From: Metellina segmentata
Taxonomy: Eukaryota > Arthropoda > Arachnida > Araneae > Tetragnathidae
Length of the DNA: 64,000 bases
NCBI GenBank assembly: GCA_947359465.1
Contig: OX375872.1
Location: 12,160,137-12,224,136 of the forward strand
Reading direction: 5' to 3'
Shown here: positions 44,330-57,900 of the stretch, one piece after another
Layout: each line of letters begins with the position of its first letter
Numbering within the stretch: position 1 is the first letter of the stretch
Position numbers and translations under genes: made by a program
The notes under the pieces: generated by a model
Seen by the model: the letters and a program-made list of their open reading frames with translations, nothing else
What the model was told of the DNA's origin: nothing
The model's database searches: none

Positions 44330-47300
44330 AGTCAAATGATGCTCTTTTTGTTTTGACTTAACTGTAGTAAATAAGGTATGATTCTTTTGATTGACTAAAT
44401 ATATAAAATGTATTTTTTATGCATTTCCTTTTTGTTTTTAAAAATATCTTATTGTTTTCAACGTTGGTTTTGAGAATTAATTTTTAGATACAAGGTCTAG
44501 TAACATTTGTAACAATATTTCAAAAATATATTCAGACTTTTGCATGTTTTCAGTGCCTTGTTTTTGAAATGCTGACCTGTCACTGATTGAGTAAGTTTTT
44601 TTTATTATTTTGACTAACCTGTAACATATCCTAGCGTGCTACTTTGTAAAGTACTAAATATAAAGTTATCAACATTCTAGCTTTACTGATGCCTGATGAC
44701 ATGCAAAAGTGTGCAAAACAAAAAACATTAATAAAAACAGGCTGTTTTTCAGTCTATGGAATTGTAATTTATGGAAAATCACTTCCAACATAATCATTTA
44801 GGTTAAGACCGCAATAATAAGCATCACAAATCAATACAACATATTAAGTGTCAGATATGTCCAATAATTAGCATTTTATGGTTCCCACAAGCTTTGTAAA
44901 AACCTGGATATTTTCATTTTAGATTTTCAGGGCCCTTAAAAAAACCGTAACATTTGCTTTAAGTCCTTAAAAAATAGTAAAAAGACTTTTTTACAAGAAC
45001 ATTGCATGTTTTACTTTTCACCTGCATTCCAAACCAAGATCAATGATATTTGTGCTAAGTAGTTTCATCAAAAATCAAGGCTACAATATTGATAGATTAG
45101 CTTCTTTGATGTTTTTAAAACTGGGTTTATAAGACCCAAACCTAGCACTTGTGAATGCCTCTTCATCTATGCAATTAGAGGTTAATCTATTGCAATCTGT
45201 AAAATGCAGCTTTAAAAAGTAAAAAGGCCTTAATTTTTTTTTTTTAATGAAGAGTGGGAGGCTGGTATCTTTACCACTACCTGATATCCCTTTACACACT
45301 CATATCCTGTTCAAACTTATGAAATTAATATGCATATTGCAATTTAAGATTGAAAAACTAAACAGAAACCAGGGCAGCGAATGTTCAGTACTAGTTCTTC
45401 ACTTTCATTTTTAATAAAGATAATTTTAATTGACTTATTTCTTTTGTTCCAGTTTGATGGAAGATTTCTCAGAAGCATAATCGAAGGAACAATCTTCAGT
45501 ATTAAATCATGTGTTGACATTTCTGTATGTTCCAAAAAGTTAAAAATCTGTACAAAATATTGCATTCTCATTTACGTTTATAACCTTGTCTATTAACTTG
45601 AATAGTGAAGACTGCCATTTCAGTTGCTCGTGAATCTAGGTTGATAGAAACACTTTTTTTGTGCATGTATTCTACACTTGATCAACCATTTTGGATTCTG
45701 AAAATTTTGTTGGATGTTCGAAAAGACCTGCCTTGTGCTCTGTAATAAATTGAGCAAAGTTACCAAAACACTTATGAACTTATTTTCTGGTGCCATTCGT
45801 TTCTTAGTATTCAAAAGCTGTAAAGCAAACTCACTCTGGTAAATTTCTGTGCAGGCGAATTTGTGTTTGCTTGTAAGATGTCTCTTAATGTCTCCTAAGA
45901 TGTCAGTTTCAAGAAAGTTTTGAACTGATCAGTTTCTTTTGGTGGGGTAGGCAAAACTTGACAGAAATCTTTCTCCAAGACAGCAACTCAGAATTAAATT
46001 ATTGCATCTTACGTCTTGCAGAATTCTAAAGATTACAATCCATTCTTGTTGTCTAATAGACTCTTGTTCTATAGAGTGAACATTACTGGGCCAGCTTTTA
46101 TAGCTCTTATTCTAATTTTTGATGCTGCTAAGAGGGTTTCCTGTTCAGGCAAGATAAATATCAGATTCCTGTCTTATTTTGTCCTACAGTAATTTAAACA
46201 TATTTCACATTCCTTCTGGTGCATCTTGAGAATATTTCTTCCTTTTTTATTCCCTTTTATCCCTCTGGATACAGGACTGACTGAAACGGGCAAGATTTTT
46301 GCATTCTCTGGTTATGGAGGGGTTAGATTCTTTCAGACATTAAACTCCTGAGAAACGGTCAAAGACTATTAATATTTCCATCCCCTCTTTTCTGTGCAAC
46401 ATAGAGACCAGTGCGTGAATAGCCTTATCCTCAGTTGACAGGGATGTTTGTGGTTCTCGACGGAGAGCCTCACAAATCGTTTCAACTCGAGTGTTTAGAG
46501 TGTGTGAGAGGTTGAGTAAATGAAAAGGGAGTTAAGAAAGATACACTTTAAAATCAAGGGAAGCTTTTGTGTAGAACACGCAAAAAAGTCTTTCTTGGCC
46601 TGCAGTGAGCTGGTGAAATCTGTAGATTATATCGTAAAAAACTTAAGACACACATAAAGGAATCATTTTTAAAAACTGTAAGGAAATTAATACAATGTCC
46701 AGAAATTAGATAACTACAGAAAAATATAGTCAATAGTATATTGCAATATAGAATTGGAAATTTAAAAATCGTACAGCTTCAACAATTTAAAAATTAAAAT
46801 TTACAATTTATTGACTGAAAGGGTTCTAATTTTTAGGGGCATAAAGGTAATTATATTTGTTATATTAGCAATTTCACTTGTTGATAGATGAAAATGAAAA
46901 AGTCTATGTACATATTATTTTTTTCTAATTGAAAATAAAAATATAGAAAGATTTTACCGTTATTTAAAAAAAATTAAGTTTGCACCCTCAAAATTACGAG
47001 CACTTTATCAGCTGTAATCATGTACATTTAAAATTTGTACGAATTTAATGGTCTTTTGTGTATTTGGCAAACTTTTTTTATTTTGTAAGAATTCGATTGG
47101 CAGGTGTAATTTATATCAGGAAAAGTGTGAACCTATTAATTACTGCTGTATTTTATGAGTGAAATTAATTTTTTGTCATATTTTTTTTATTATTTCCACT
47201 TTAAAGGAATAATTGAAGAAATGTTTCTTTATCATAGTTAATTCAATTTATCATTTTTTTTATCATTTCTGAGATTAATTTCAAAATGAAGAATAGATTT

Positions 47301-48840
47301 TTTACTTAAAAAAATAATTAATATTTAATACATTAGACTTTGTTTGTATATGTGAATAAAGCCATAAGAAATTAATTTCTAATTCCTGACTAAAAATCGA
47401 ACTCTGATCTCGTAAGCTAGAGTTTAGAAAGCTAACGGCTATGATATAATTCTTGCAAATTATCTAAAATTTATGAGAATTTCAGATGCATCAGTAGACA
47501 CCTCTGAGCATTGGACTCGAGCACAATGAGCAGCATATTTAATGGTGTTTCATAACTTGGTATCACTTGTGTTTGTATAACTTGAATTACTTGATCAGAA
47601 ATAAATTATTTCAACTAAGCCAGGTGCAGAGGAGCCAGTTGGCGAATCATGCACGAGCCCCGATGCATAAGGAAAACTCGAGTTTCAAATTCTTTATTTC
47701 CTCCGTCCACTCAATAAAATTAAGTGAGAATTCTTCATTAACTATCCCCATCTTGTATTCTACTCTTCTCTTGGCAAGTACTGGTATCCAAATCATTAAT
47801 TTCTTCATCTGCAATATTTGCATATCTGACTTCATCTTATTCTACAAAACCCCATTGATAAGAGATTTCTTCAGATGAGGCATGTGCACAGGATTTCATG
47901 TAGTAAACCAAAGAAAATAGTTTTAATATTTTTTTTAATTTGAAATTAATGGAGAATATGATAGATATTGAAACCACAACATGAATGTAGGGAGCGATGG
48001 CAAAGCTTGCCTGATCAGTATGAATTGTGTTGAGAATGCTGAATTCAGCTATGAGAAAGCATGTTTTTATGTTGTGATATGAGAAATTCATGTTTCGCAC
48101 AAGAAAGGTATATCAGCGTAAAACAAATTATCGTGAGAAATCTTTTCCCCATGATTTTTTCCTTTAAAAACATCTCTGACACCAACTGTGAGTCCTTCGA
48201 GTGTTAATGATCATACCTATTGAAGTCACTGTCATCCTTTCAGCAACTTCTGATGACAAAGCACATTGCCTCTCTTCCTCGGGGAAAGCATCGTGGCGGT
48301 CGGTTTCGGCCACATTTCAGAAAACTGCTTGTTTGGTCATTCCTGTAACCAAGGGAGGAAACAATATTCTGCTGTATGCTGCTTCGTATGCAGAGGGTTA
48401 AGATGCTATTGTCTGGAGAGATGGAAGACTCATGGAGCCAATGCCCTTGCACACTATCTTCACATGCATGTACATTTTATAACACAAAACATTAAAATAT
48501 GTATAAACACACAAGAGTTCAAATTAGGTAATGAAAGCTTCAAAAAATATAATTTTTTTAATACATGCGAATGTGAAATAGCAAACATTAAGAAAAACCT
48601 AATTTAGACTTCTAAATCATTAAATTATTTAGATACATGAATGCTAAGTGAAATAATGATTAAAATTTCAAAATAACAAACATTAAAAACAATTTACTCA
48701 CATTTTTTAATGATAATTGAAAACTGATTGTCCTGTCGATGAGAAGCCAAAAATTTCCAACTACATAAAGTAAACACAAATTTTAAATTTGAATTATGAT
48801 CTATTCATAATTAAATGTAGTATATAAATTGCTTGTTTCT
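44330..48840. other. AT-rich sequence upstream of the sushi gene, nothing recognised
   Basis: About 4.5 kb with only short domain-free frames. A less AT-rich patch at 48190-48460 could be a 5' untranslated exon or promoter-proximal sequence of the sushi gene, since exon 2 starts at a splice acceptor; this is conjecture. Confidence 0.35.
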
Positions 48841-48846
48841 TTTTAG

Positions 48847-48948
48847 GGGTCCTTGATAAAATGGCTGTGTTAAAAGATATGAAGAATTTAACAATCTATT
48901 TCCACTTACTTTTAATAATTTTGAATATTTATTCTTCAAATGCTGATG
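48847..48948 (+). CDS. Sushi gene: signal-peptide exon
   Basis: A splice acceptor (tttctttttag) ends at 48846, so an untranslated exon must lie upstream. Translation from 48861 gives MAVLKDMKNL and then a hydrophobic core TIYFHLLLIILNIYSS ending NAD. The donor gtaagt follows at 48949. Confidence 0.8.
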
Positions 48949-51900
48949 GTAAGTATTGATAACTTATTTTGGACTTTTTTATAAGAGTTTCATTAAAGTA
49001 TCTACTCATTGAAGACATCTAGTTATTTTTAACTAATAAGCTTAACTGTTCAATGTTGTCCAAATTTGTTAAAATATTAATGAAGAATGATCAGTACTAA
49101 ACATTGGAAATAATAATTGAATGCTTGTTTTTGGTGGACATAATGAATTACAATTTTTTGAAATATTTTGAATCGATTTAAATAAAGAATATCTGCTTGG
49201 GCAAGTCATTAAGTGCTATATAATCATTAGTTTTATAATTTGTTATCAGAGGACATTTTCAGTTTTTCTAAAGGTAATATAAAATTTAAAGAGCTAGCAA
49301 TTTATATAATTCTAGGTTCCACAATGCTAAATTTTCAACATACCATCTAATTAATTTATTAAGTATTTTTTATTTAAAACACATAAAATATACACCCTTA
49401 TTGGTAAGTTTGCATCAATATGCAATGTACACATACTTTAAATATATATCTTTTTGAATACTTAACTTTCAATTATGTATTCAAATAGGTACTTTTTTTT
49501 TCACAGACATAAATGCATTAAAGTTAACTCTTTTAATTGGAGGCAGAATGATTAGCATGCATTTCAAATATTTGAACATTCACAACAACCTCCAACCATC
49601 TTGATTATTGTATCAGCTAGTTAGATTTTAAAAATTAGATTTTTTTTTTAATTACTGGTTTTTGTGTTGGATTACTTAAAGAATTAAAAAATGCCCACAA
49701 AATAAATAAATATTATGGATTATGGTATGACACATCAAAACTGAAGATGATGATTTACAATGGCCTTTGCCATAAAATAAAACCCAACCTTTAGTTTCAT
49801 ATAATGTATTGTGTAATAAAATTCTTCCATCTAAAATATTCTAAATGCATGAAAGTTTCAAAATAGTTTTCTTGTGTTCACTGAAAAATTTGGGTGATTA
49901 TGAATTGCAGAACATAAAAAAATATTAATATTGAAGACAGCCGTATGATTTGATAATTCTATACAAAATATGTGAATTAAATATTTTATTTTATAATCAG
50001 AATTTTGTGGGAGACCTCCTGAGATTAAAAATGCAGAACCTATTCTGGGCAACTTCACAAATGTATTCCCAATTGGAGAAAACATTAGTTACACCTGTGC
50101 TGAAGGATATACATTAAGCTCAAATGGAACCAATTATGCTGTTTGTTTCAATGATACCGAAAGTGCTTTCTGGCAGCCTGCAGCTGTATCCTGCAAATGT
50201 ATGCAAAAAACTTTTTGTTCAGTTTATTTGTTTATTTTGTTAAAGGAATGCATGTTTTATCTTTTTTGTCACATTATAGTTTTTGACACTCAAACATTTC
50301 TTTTGTTTTTATAATATTGATATCAATGATTAATAATTCTGTAACTAATAACTAATTTTAGTAACAGATTAATTAGCTTCTCATGCAACAAAGAGTATTT
50401 AATTTAACTATATAAATTTATTTGTAAAAAAATTATGTGCTATTTTATGTTACTATAAATTTAAGATTATTCATTATACTTAAATTTTTAAACTTAAATA
50501 TAGTAAAAATAAAATTTTTAATTTTTATTTTGCTATAAATTTTATTTTTATATAAGATTGAGAGGCGATTATAAGCTAATTCCGTGGATAATCCACAGAA
50601 TGGCACAAATCAACACGAAAATGTATTTTTAACAATTTTTATCTACAGTAATGTGTCAATACAATTATGAATTAATAAACTGTAGATTTCTGAGCTTAAA
50701 AATTTGTTTATTTACTTCACAAAACATCAGTTAATTATTTTTGTTTTTGTGTTAAAGCACCTTTTTTTATTTAAGATTGAAGTTTTTTCAACATTTTATC
50801 ACACTGTGGATAAGTCGCAAAGTGCGTAGTCTGTAGTTCACTGTATTTATATTATTTTGAATTTGCCATAACAACTGCTTTGATACATTTCAAATATGTT
50901 TGTACTTTGAATATAAGAAGTAATAATTTGAATATAAAGACATCACATTGCTTTCAAGTAATTGTGCAAAGCATCCCTAGGAAAAGAGCATTCTTGGTTT
51001 CATCACAATAGTCATTTTCTTGTTCTTTGTTTCTACCTTTGTCCTCTGTCTTTACAACTTAAGTGATCTTTCCTCCCTTTCATTCTTACCCTCGCCTACC
51101 CTTCTGCTTTTTACTTTTTCTTCCACCATCATTGTATTGTCTAGTGTTTGGTGCAGCTTGGCCAAATATGGCCCTTACATCATAATACTTGAACAACTAA
51201 CCTCTGGCTTACAATCTATGACTTGGGCACTTTTAAAGTGATATCTTGATCTATTTCTTTACTAGAACCATAATTATTGTGTTACTCCAGTGTGTCATTA
51301 ATTAAAATACCCATCTACCTTAAGCCATTTAGATAGTAAAATTACACATGTTTCATCTCAAGAAACTGATTAAAATATGAAATGCAAAGAAATCAATAGA
51401 AATCGAATACTTTTCAGACTGAAAACAAAAATAATCTTTCTCTTTTTCACCCCTGAAGTCAACCATATAATGAAAAATGTTGAAATGGAATTATTTACAG
51501 AATATTAGACAAAATCATCATTTAAAAATTTCTGTTAAGTTTTGCATGTGGATTTCGTTTTAGCGGTCAGTCTGGGTTTACCTGTAAATATAAGAGCTTG
51601 CTATAAACAGCACTTCCTGTTAATTGTTCCCAGCATCCCCAAACATTCAATGGTATTCACACATATTTTTAATGATGGTAACATTTATAAGATTGTATTT
51701 TGTATGTATACATTTTTCTTTTTGTGTCAGTTGAAAGATTTTGATAAATTATGTTTCCAATGTGGAAAGGGAGCAAAATAGAATAATCTATTTACTTTGA
51801 AAGATCAAAAAGGCCTAAAAATTTATTTTTGAGTAATTTATGTTGTATGTTTTGCTTTGAAAATATGAAGATTCAAAATTTCTCTAGATTTTCAGATGTT

Positions 51901-54900
51901 ATCAAGATTTCTAAAAATAGTTTTTTTGTGGTGTATGAACACAAGATTTTTCTTCTTAGCATCTAATTGGAATACCCAAGAGTGCATTCCAGATAGAAGC
52001 TATAGGTGGCAATCAATGAAATGACATCTGTATTACATATCAACGTAGAAAAATCAGTTAAAAATTGGTGCTCATCTATTTTCTTCTGGTTAGGACTTTT
52101 CGTGAACAAGATACTTGAAGATGACCAAAATAATGAGCATAGTTAAACCCAAAAATTAAATACAGATTAAATTCCAAGCTTATTGTTTAATTCAAGTTTA
52201 TTGCACTTGTGTACCTTTCATTTTATTTTCAGAACAGGAAAGTTCTTGATCATAAAAACCCTACATAATAAAAATATACTCTTAACACACTGATTCGAAA
52301 GAAAAAATTTTTTTAATTATTCTTAAAGCATTTCCTATCTGATTTATCAGTTTACATTGTTTTTCAAGTGATAAGTTTTGGTTCATAATAATTTCAAGCT
52401 ATAAATGTGATAAGTGTTTGTTGAATTTATGATACCAAGGGTAATTCATTATGCAAATATGGGTTAATTTCAAAGCTGATTTAAATTAAAAGTCTTGTGC
52501 AGATTACTGATATTTTCTGCTCATGTAAAAACAAATTTATTAATCATTTATATTTCTTAAAGAAGTGTTAGTTTTCTTATTAGGCAGAATAGCTGCATAA
52601 AAGTTATTTAGCAAAATTAAATTAAGATGATTAGAATCTTAAAATGTTGATAAACTGTCATTGATCAATACATTTTTCATTTCAAGCTATTATTACTGTT
52701 TGTGAATATCCTAAGTTACAGTCATAAATTAGTTTAGTTATTTCTGTTCATAATAAATTATCTACCGATAAAGGTTTTGTCCATAAAAAGTCCTTGATGT
52801 TTTCTGACTAAATGTTTACAAGCTTCTAATGAAGTAATTCTATCAATTTATATATGATTAACTATGTATTTCTACTATTGACAGCTGTATGCAATCATTT
52901 ACCTAAACTACACAATGGAAAATTGTCAGCAGAGCATGATCTACCTTTTATGCTGGGTGAAACCATTAGGTTTACTTGTGATTATGGTTACATGCCTGAA
53001 ACAAGAAATTCAAAGATTACTTGTGTTGATGATGATGATGGTGTTGCTAATTGGACTCAAACAGATGGTATATGTAAGAGTAAGTTTTTCATTTCCATGC
53101 CTATTTAGCTCTGGACAATTATTTTAAATTCTGCGTTCCTCTGTGTTCTATTATGCCTAACGTGACCATTTATTTTTTCCCCTCAAAACTGGACATTTAC
53201 TAATTTTTAGGTAATAATATGAGTATTCAAGAAAACACATGTTTCTTTACATTTTTTTTATAAATGAAAAGAACAGGAATAAACGCACGTGAAAATAAAT
53301 AATTTATGTGCTCTTATATTTTCTGAAGAACAAATTTGCTTTAGTATATTTCTTGATTTTAAATAAGAAGGAAATTCGACAGGATTTCTTAAAATTTACT
53401 TTTGTGTTTTATAAACGGGTACTTAGTTTATAAGTTAACATTAAAAGTGCACTTACGTTTAGGCATTGTTGAAATGCATGTTTCACATACAAGAAATTTA
53501 AATTGACTATAATAACACATTGATAGAAAATCAATCGTCAAGAAAGATACACGAGCTGTCTACGTGTACTCTCAATTGAGGAGCAAGCTAGCAGTCTTCT
53601 GAAGGGTCGCATTCGTTTGTTGACAAAGCCAGGCCTGTTTGTTATAGACATTACCAATTTGTTGACCTGAATAAAAGTACGCCTAATCCTGATTGGCCCA
53701 GGCACAGTGATTGACAGTTTGCCTTTTGAAAGTGCATAACATTGAGAGTAAGCAATATCATCTCGTTTTCTTCTGTCAAAACAAGTGAAAAAAGTCTTCT
53801 CGATCTTCCCTAAAAAAAAATCGTTGATTGCGAAAACGATTGCAACAATATTTTGTGCTTGATATTTTCCGGAATGATCTACAATAAGTACTTACAAAAA
53901 GATGAGGGGGTTCCGTCAGAATTTTTTTAATTTTATTCTTCGCGCCTCTTTTTGAAATTGTAACCATGGGTTGATCACTTTCTGAAAACAGGACATTTCG
54001 GCATCCCGAAGCTGTGCCTGGGGACAGCCTACCTAAAAACGGGATGTATAGTCACATTAATTATGCCCCCTAACTGGTATAGTGGTCATAGCACTCATCT
54101 ACCACCTAGTAGATCCCAGGTTTGAATCCTGGTTTTGTGAGCACATACTATTGGTGATTGTTGTTAAGAGTAATCGTGGCTTACCCATTGTGTGCTCCTT
54201 TATAAATAATGGTCAGTTTGCCCCTTGTAGTGAGTGATACAGACCAAAGATGTCAGTTGCTGGGTACTGACTATGTCCTTTATTTTCTACAAGTATCTAC
54301 AATTGCTTTGTTTTTATTTCTAATCATTGCAACTGCAAATCTTACTCTTTTAAGTTTTCTACCTTTCTGAGTTCTGCATTTTATGTGCATGTTGAAATAT
54401 TAACACCTTAGTTATAGCAGACATGTACAGGTCTCTAACCCTGAGAATTAAATGCCAAGGGGGTGTATGTGTATGCAAGACTTTTCTATCTTCCACACTT
54501 AAATGTTACTGAATGACCTTATTTATACACTTGTTGTACCTTAGCAACAGAGAATGTGTATACATAGTCAAGTTAACTATGTGAATTGAGGTAATTTGTA
54601 ACTTAGAGCAGTGTTTTGATGTATGGTGAAAAAAAAAAAATTTCTTGTGAAAAATTGTGATGTTGGTCTGTCTTTTTTTTTTTTTAAATCATGTTTGCAT
54701 GTATTTCATACAAAAAACAAAAAAAAATTAGTATTTAGAGTACTAATATTTTGTAATTATTTTTCTATTATTTTCTTGAATTATTATAATTTTACTGTGA
54801 CACTTAAGAGGTTTACTATTAAATTTTAATCTAATATTTGTGCTGTAAATTTTTGTTATAAAGAAACAAATTAGACATTTTAATCACCATTTATCAGACT

Positions 54901-57900
54901 ATTTTTGATCCATTTCTGCTTTGTTGACTATTCTACATTTCACAGGCAATCTTGAAATGCGAACCATCATAATTTTAATCTTGTGTTTTTTCAGTAAAAT
55001 ATTTATTTCTAAGAAATGCTTAGGTCATCTTTAAACAGCATTTATAGTGAATTTATTTTAATTTTAAAAACAATGAAAGTAAGAATTTATTTTTATACTT
55101 GCAAGTGTTAGTGGCTCATTCTCTCTCCTTTCCTGCTTGCTAATACTTTCAAAGGAATAATTTCAGCATGAAATGAAATACTATCTTTAAACATTTCAAA
55201 ATTCTATAAAAATACTGTATTGTAGTTTTTGAGTTTTCTCTTCATATATCAAAATTCCTTTTTCAATAAGCAAAATTCAAATACAAACCTTTTACATGTG
55301 GAGCATATGCCATTTTCCTTGTACTTTTCATCTGGACTGTCCTAGTTATACAAGACTGCATTAAATTTGAACTGTAAAAACCTGTCTGATACAAATCTGA
55401 CCACTTGAAATTATTTAAAACTTATTTATCGTTTTAAGTTTTAGCACACTGAAATAATCCAGTTCCTGAAATTAAAATTCGTTATTAAGCATTGAAAATA
55501 TTTCTGTTTCTTCTCTCTGCCAGACACTATTATAAATGATTAGTTTATCCCACATTTTACTCACATTAGCATCACTGAAATATTTTCTTTTTAATTAGAG
55601 TTTCTAATCTCAAGTTTTATTTACTTGTTTTTGAAGTATCAAAAACTTTCCAAAATGAATGGTAACTTTTTAAATGTTGATAAGGAATGAGCTAATAATT
55701 AGTATGATATGCCTTGCTCACTATATTATTTAATTATTTCCTTATTGCCTCTTGTTTTTAGAAACAGTAGTAAGTTGTAATGATCCTGGCTATATTGAAA
55801 ATGCACATCGAATTGGATACGTCTTCACGTTTCCAAACAATATAACTTATGTTTGTGATGAAGGATATAAGCTGATTGGAACTGCCACCAGGTATTGTTC
55901 TCCAAAAGGCCAGTGGGTACCTAATTCACCTCCTCTGTGTCAGGGTAAGATTTTACTACTACATTAATAAGATTTTGTATTATTAGAACTGTAAAATGAC
56001 AAATGTATTAAAGTTGTTAAAACTAGAAAGAGTTTTGAATAACAAGTTTTCATTTCATACTTTTTTCACTTATACTAACGAGCATAAACTATTACAAAAA
56101 AAATTACAACCCCTCAAATAAAGTGAAGACTATCTATCATTATGAGAGGAGCTTACCTGTTCCCTCAGCAATCAAGATAAAATCCTGAATTATAACAGGA
56201 CTAGCCACTGCGTGGCCAGCACGGCGTAGCCTGTAACAGTTCTTTTCTTGGGGTCAGGTGTGACAACTGCTCGCTAACCCCCAGTGATTGCTACAAATTC
56301 CACATTGGGTTTGTTGGAATTCGTCGCCTATTGGATGACAGCCATCACAGCGGTGCCCATGGTATTGGTTTGCCTCACAAACCAAATGGGAATTCGTAGT
56401 CTATTGGATAACAGCCATCATGGTGTTGCCCGTGAAGTTGCACCTAGAAGGAACTGTCAGAATGCAATGAAATTTACAAGGTTGGTAAAATGCTTATGAA
56501 TAAGAATTGAGAAACATTAAAAAAAACTGGCATTCAGTATGGCATATGACTGCCATTATTCCTAATGCAGCATGCCAAGCACCTTGGTAGTGAGTCATAC
56601 AGGCTCTTTATGCAGTGAGTCATACAGGCTCTCAATGGGCACTTTAGCAAGCGCGAATGAACCAGCGTAACTTAGTGTCTACCAAAAAGTACTTCATGGT
56701 AAAGTTGGGTTACACTGGTATTTATACTACCCATTTGTAAGTTAAGTTGTGGAGTGGTAGCTAAGCTCGCTACAGGCACTTCTGTGTAATCACCTGTTCC
56801 ATTGGAATGGGGGACATTGTCTTAAATCAACACTTGTTCATTAATTTTGAAGTTTTGATTGTCCTCGGTTCATTTCATTAAGTCAAATGCCATCTTCTCA
56901 AAGTATTCACCTTCTGAGAATTGCTCTGTAGGTAACAAACAGTTGCAATGATAAAATGTCCAAGGGTCAGAACATTCAAATCATTTGGGACTTCTATTTA
57001 TGATCACTTGAGATTTCTTCATATATAAATGGCTGTCCTTCCATTGTCCTTAATTGGTGTTCCATGACTTTACTACAGCTTCCCTAAGTCCCATTGTATG
57101 GCATGGTGGAGGGAAAGAAATTCCATTTAATCTGTTAATTTTTAAGATAATGAAATCTTTTCAAAGAATTAATGATTCTTACCTGTTCAACATCAATGAA
57201 ATTAGCATCAGTCACTCAATACTAATTTATACCAATTTGTTTGTTTTTTATGTAAATCTGCCACTTAAAGAAATGAAAGTTTTTCAAGCTCGCCAACCCC
57301 CGGGGATTGCTACGCAATACCATATGGTTTGCTTCGCAAACCAACTCTCCTTTTGCAGAGTCAATCTCCTGCGACAGTGAAACTATCTTAATAATTCGTA
57401 TAAACGTGATTTGACTATGCGGTGCATTACGTTACTGTGAAGGCTCTGCCCCTGCTCGCTAACGCTCTCCAACCCCCGGTGATTGCCATGCAATGCCATT
57501 TGGTTTGCTTTGCAAACCAACACTCCTTTTGCAAGTGATTTTGCTTTTTTAATTTAGCACTTAATGCACCCTAAACTAATAGCTGCATCAGTAAAAAACC
57601 ATCTCCATCTTGTTCATATCCACCCCGACCAATCCATCGCCTTGGAAATTTAGCGTCTAAAGCGCTCCTCACATCCAAGCTGAAATGGGGTGGTGCTCCG
57701 TCATGCTGGAACCACATACGTGCTTGTATGTTGGCTGCAACAGGTTGAAGGAAGTTTGGCAATACCTGTTGTAAAAATGTGAGGTATGTTCTGCCGTCCA
57801 GTCGGAATGGCAGAAGGTATTTGCCGATCAAATGGTCACCCACAATTCGAGCCCATTTACGCTGAAACGTTTCTGATACGCATGAGGACGTGTGTCGTAT

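Noticed and set aside
54066..54140. Possible functional tRNA gene
   Set aside because: A- and B-box-like sequences are present, but no complete cloverleaf or acceptor stem; interpreted as a SINE head.
55762..55767. Acceptor at 55761 as the start of sushi exon 4
   Set aside because: It would place TAG in frame right after the junction; the cagtag acceptors keep the module open.
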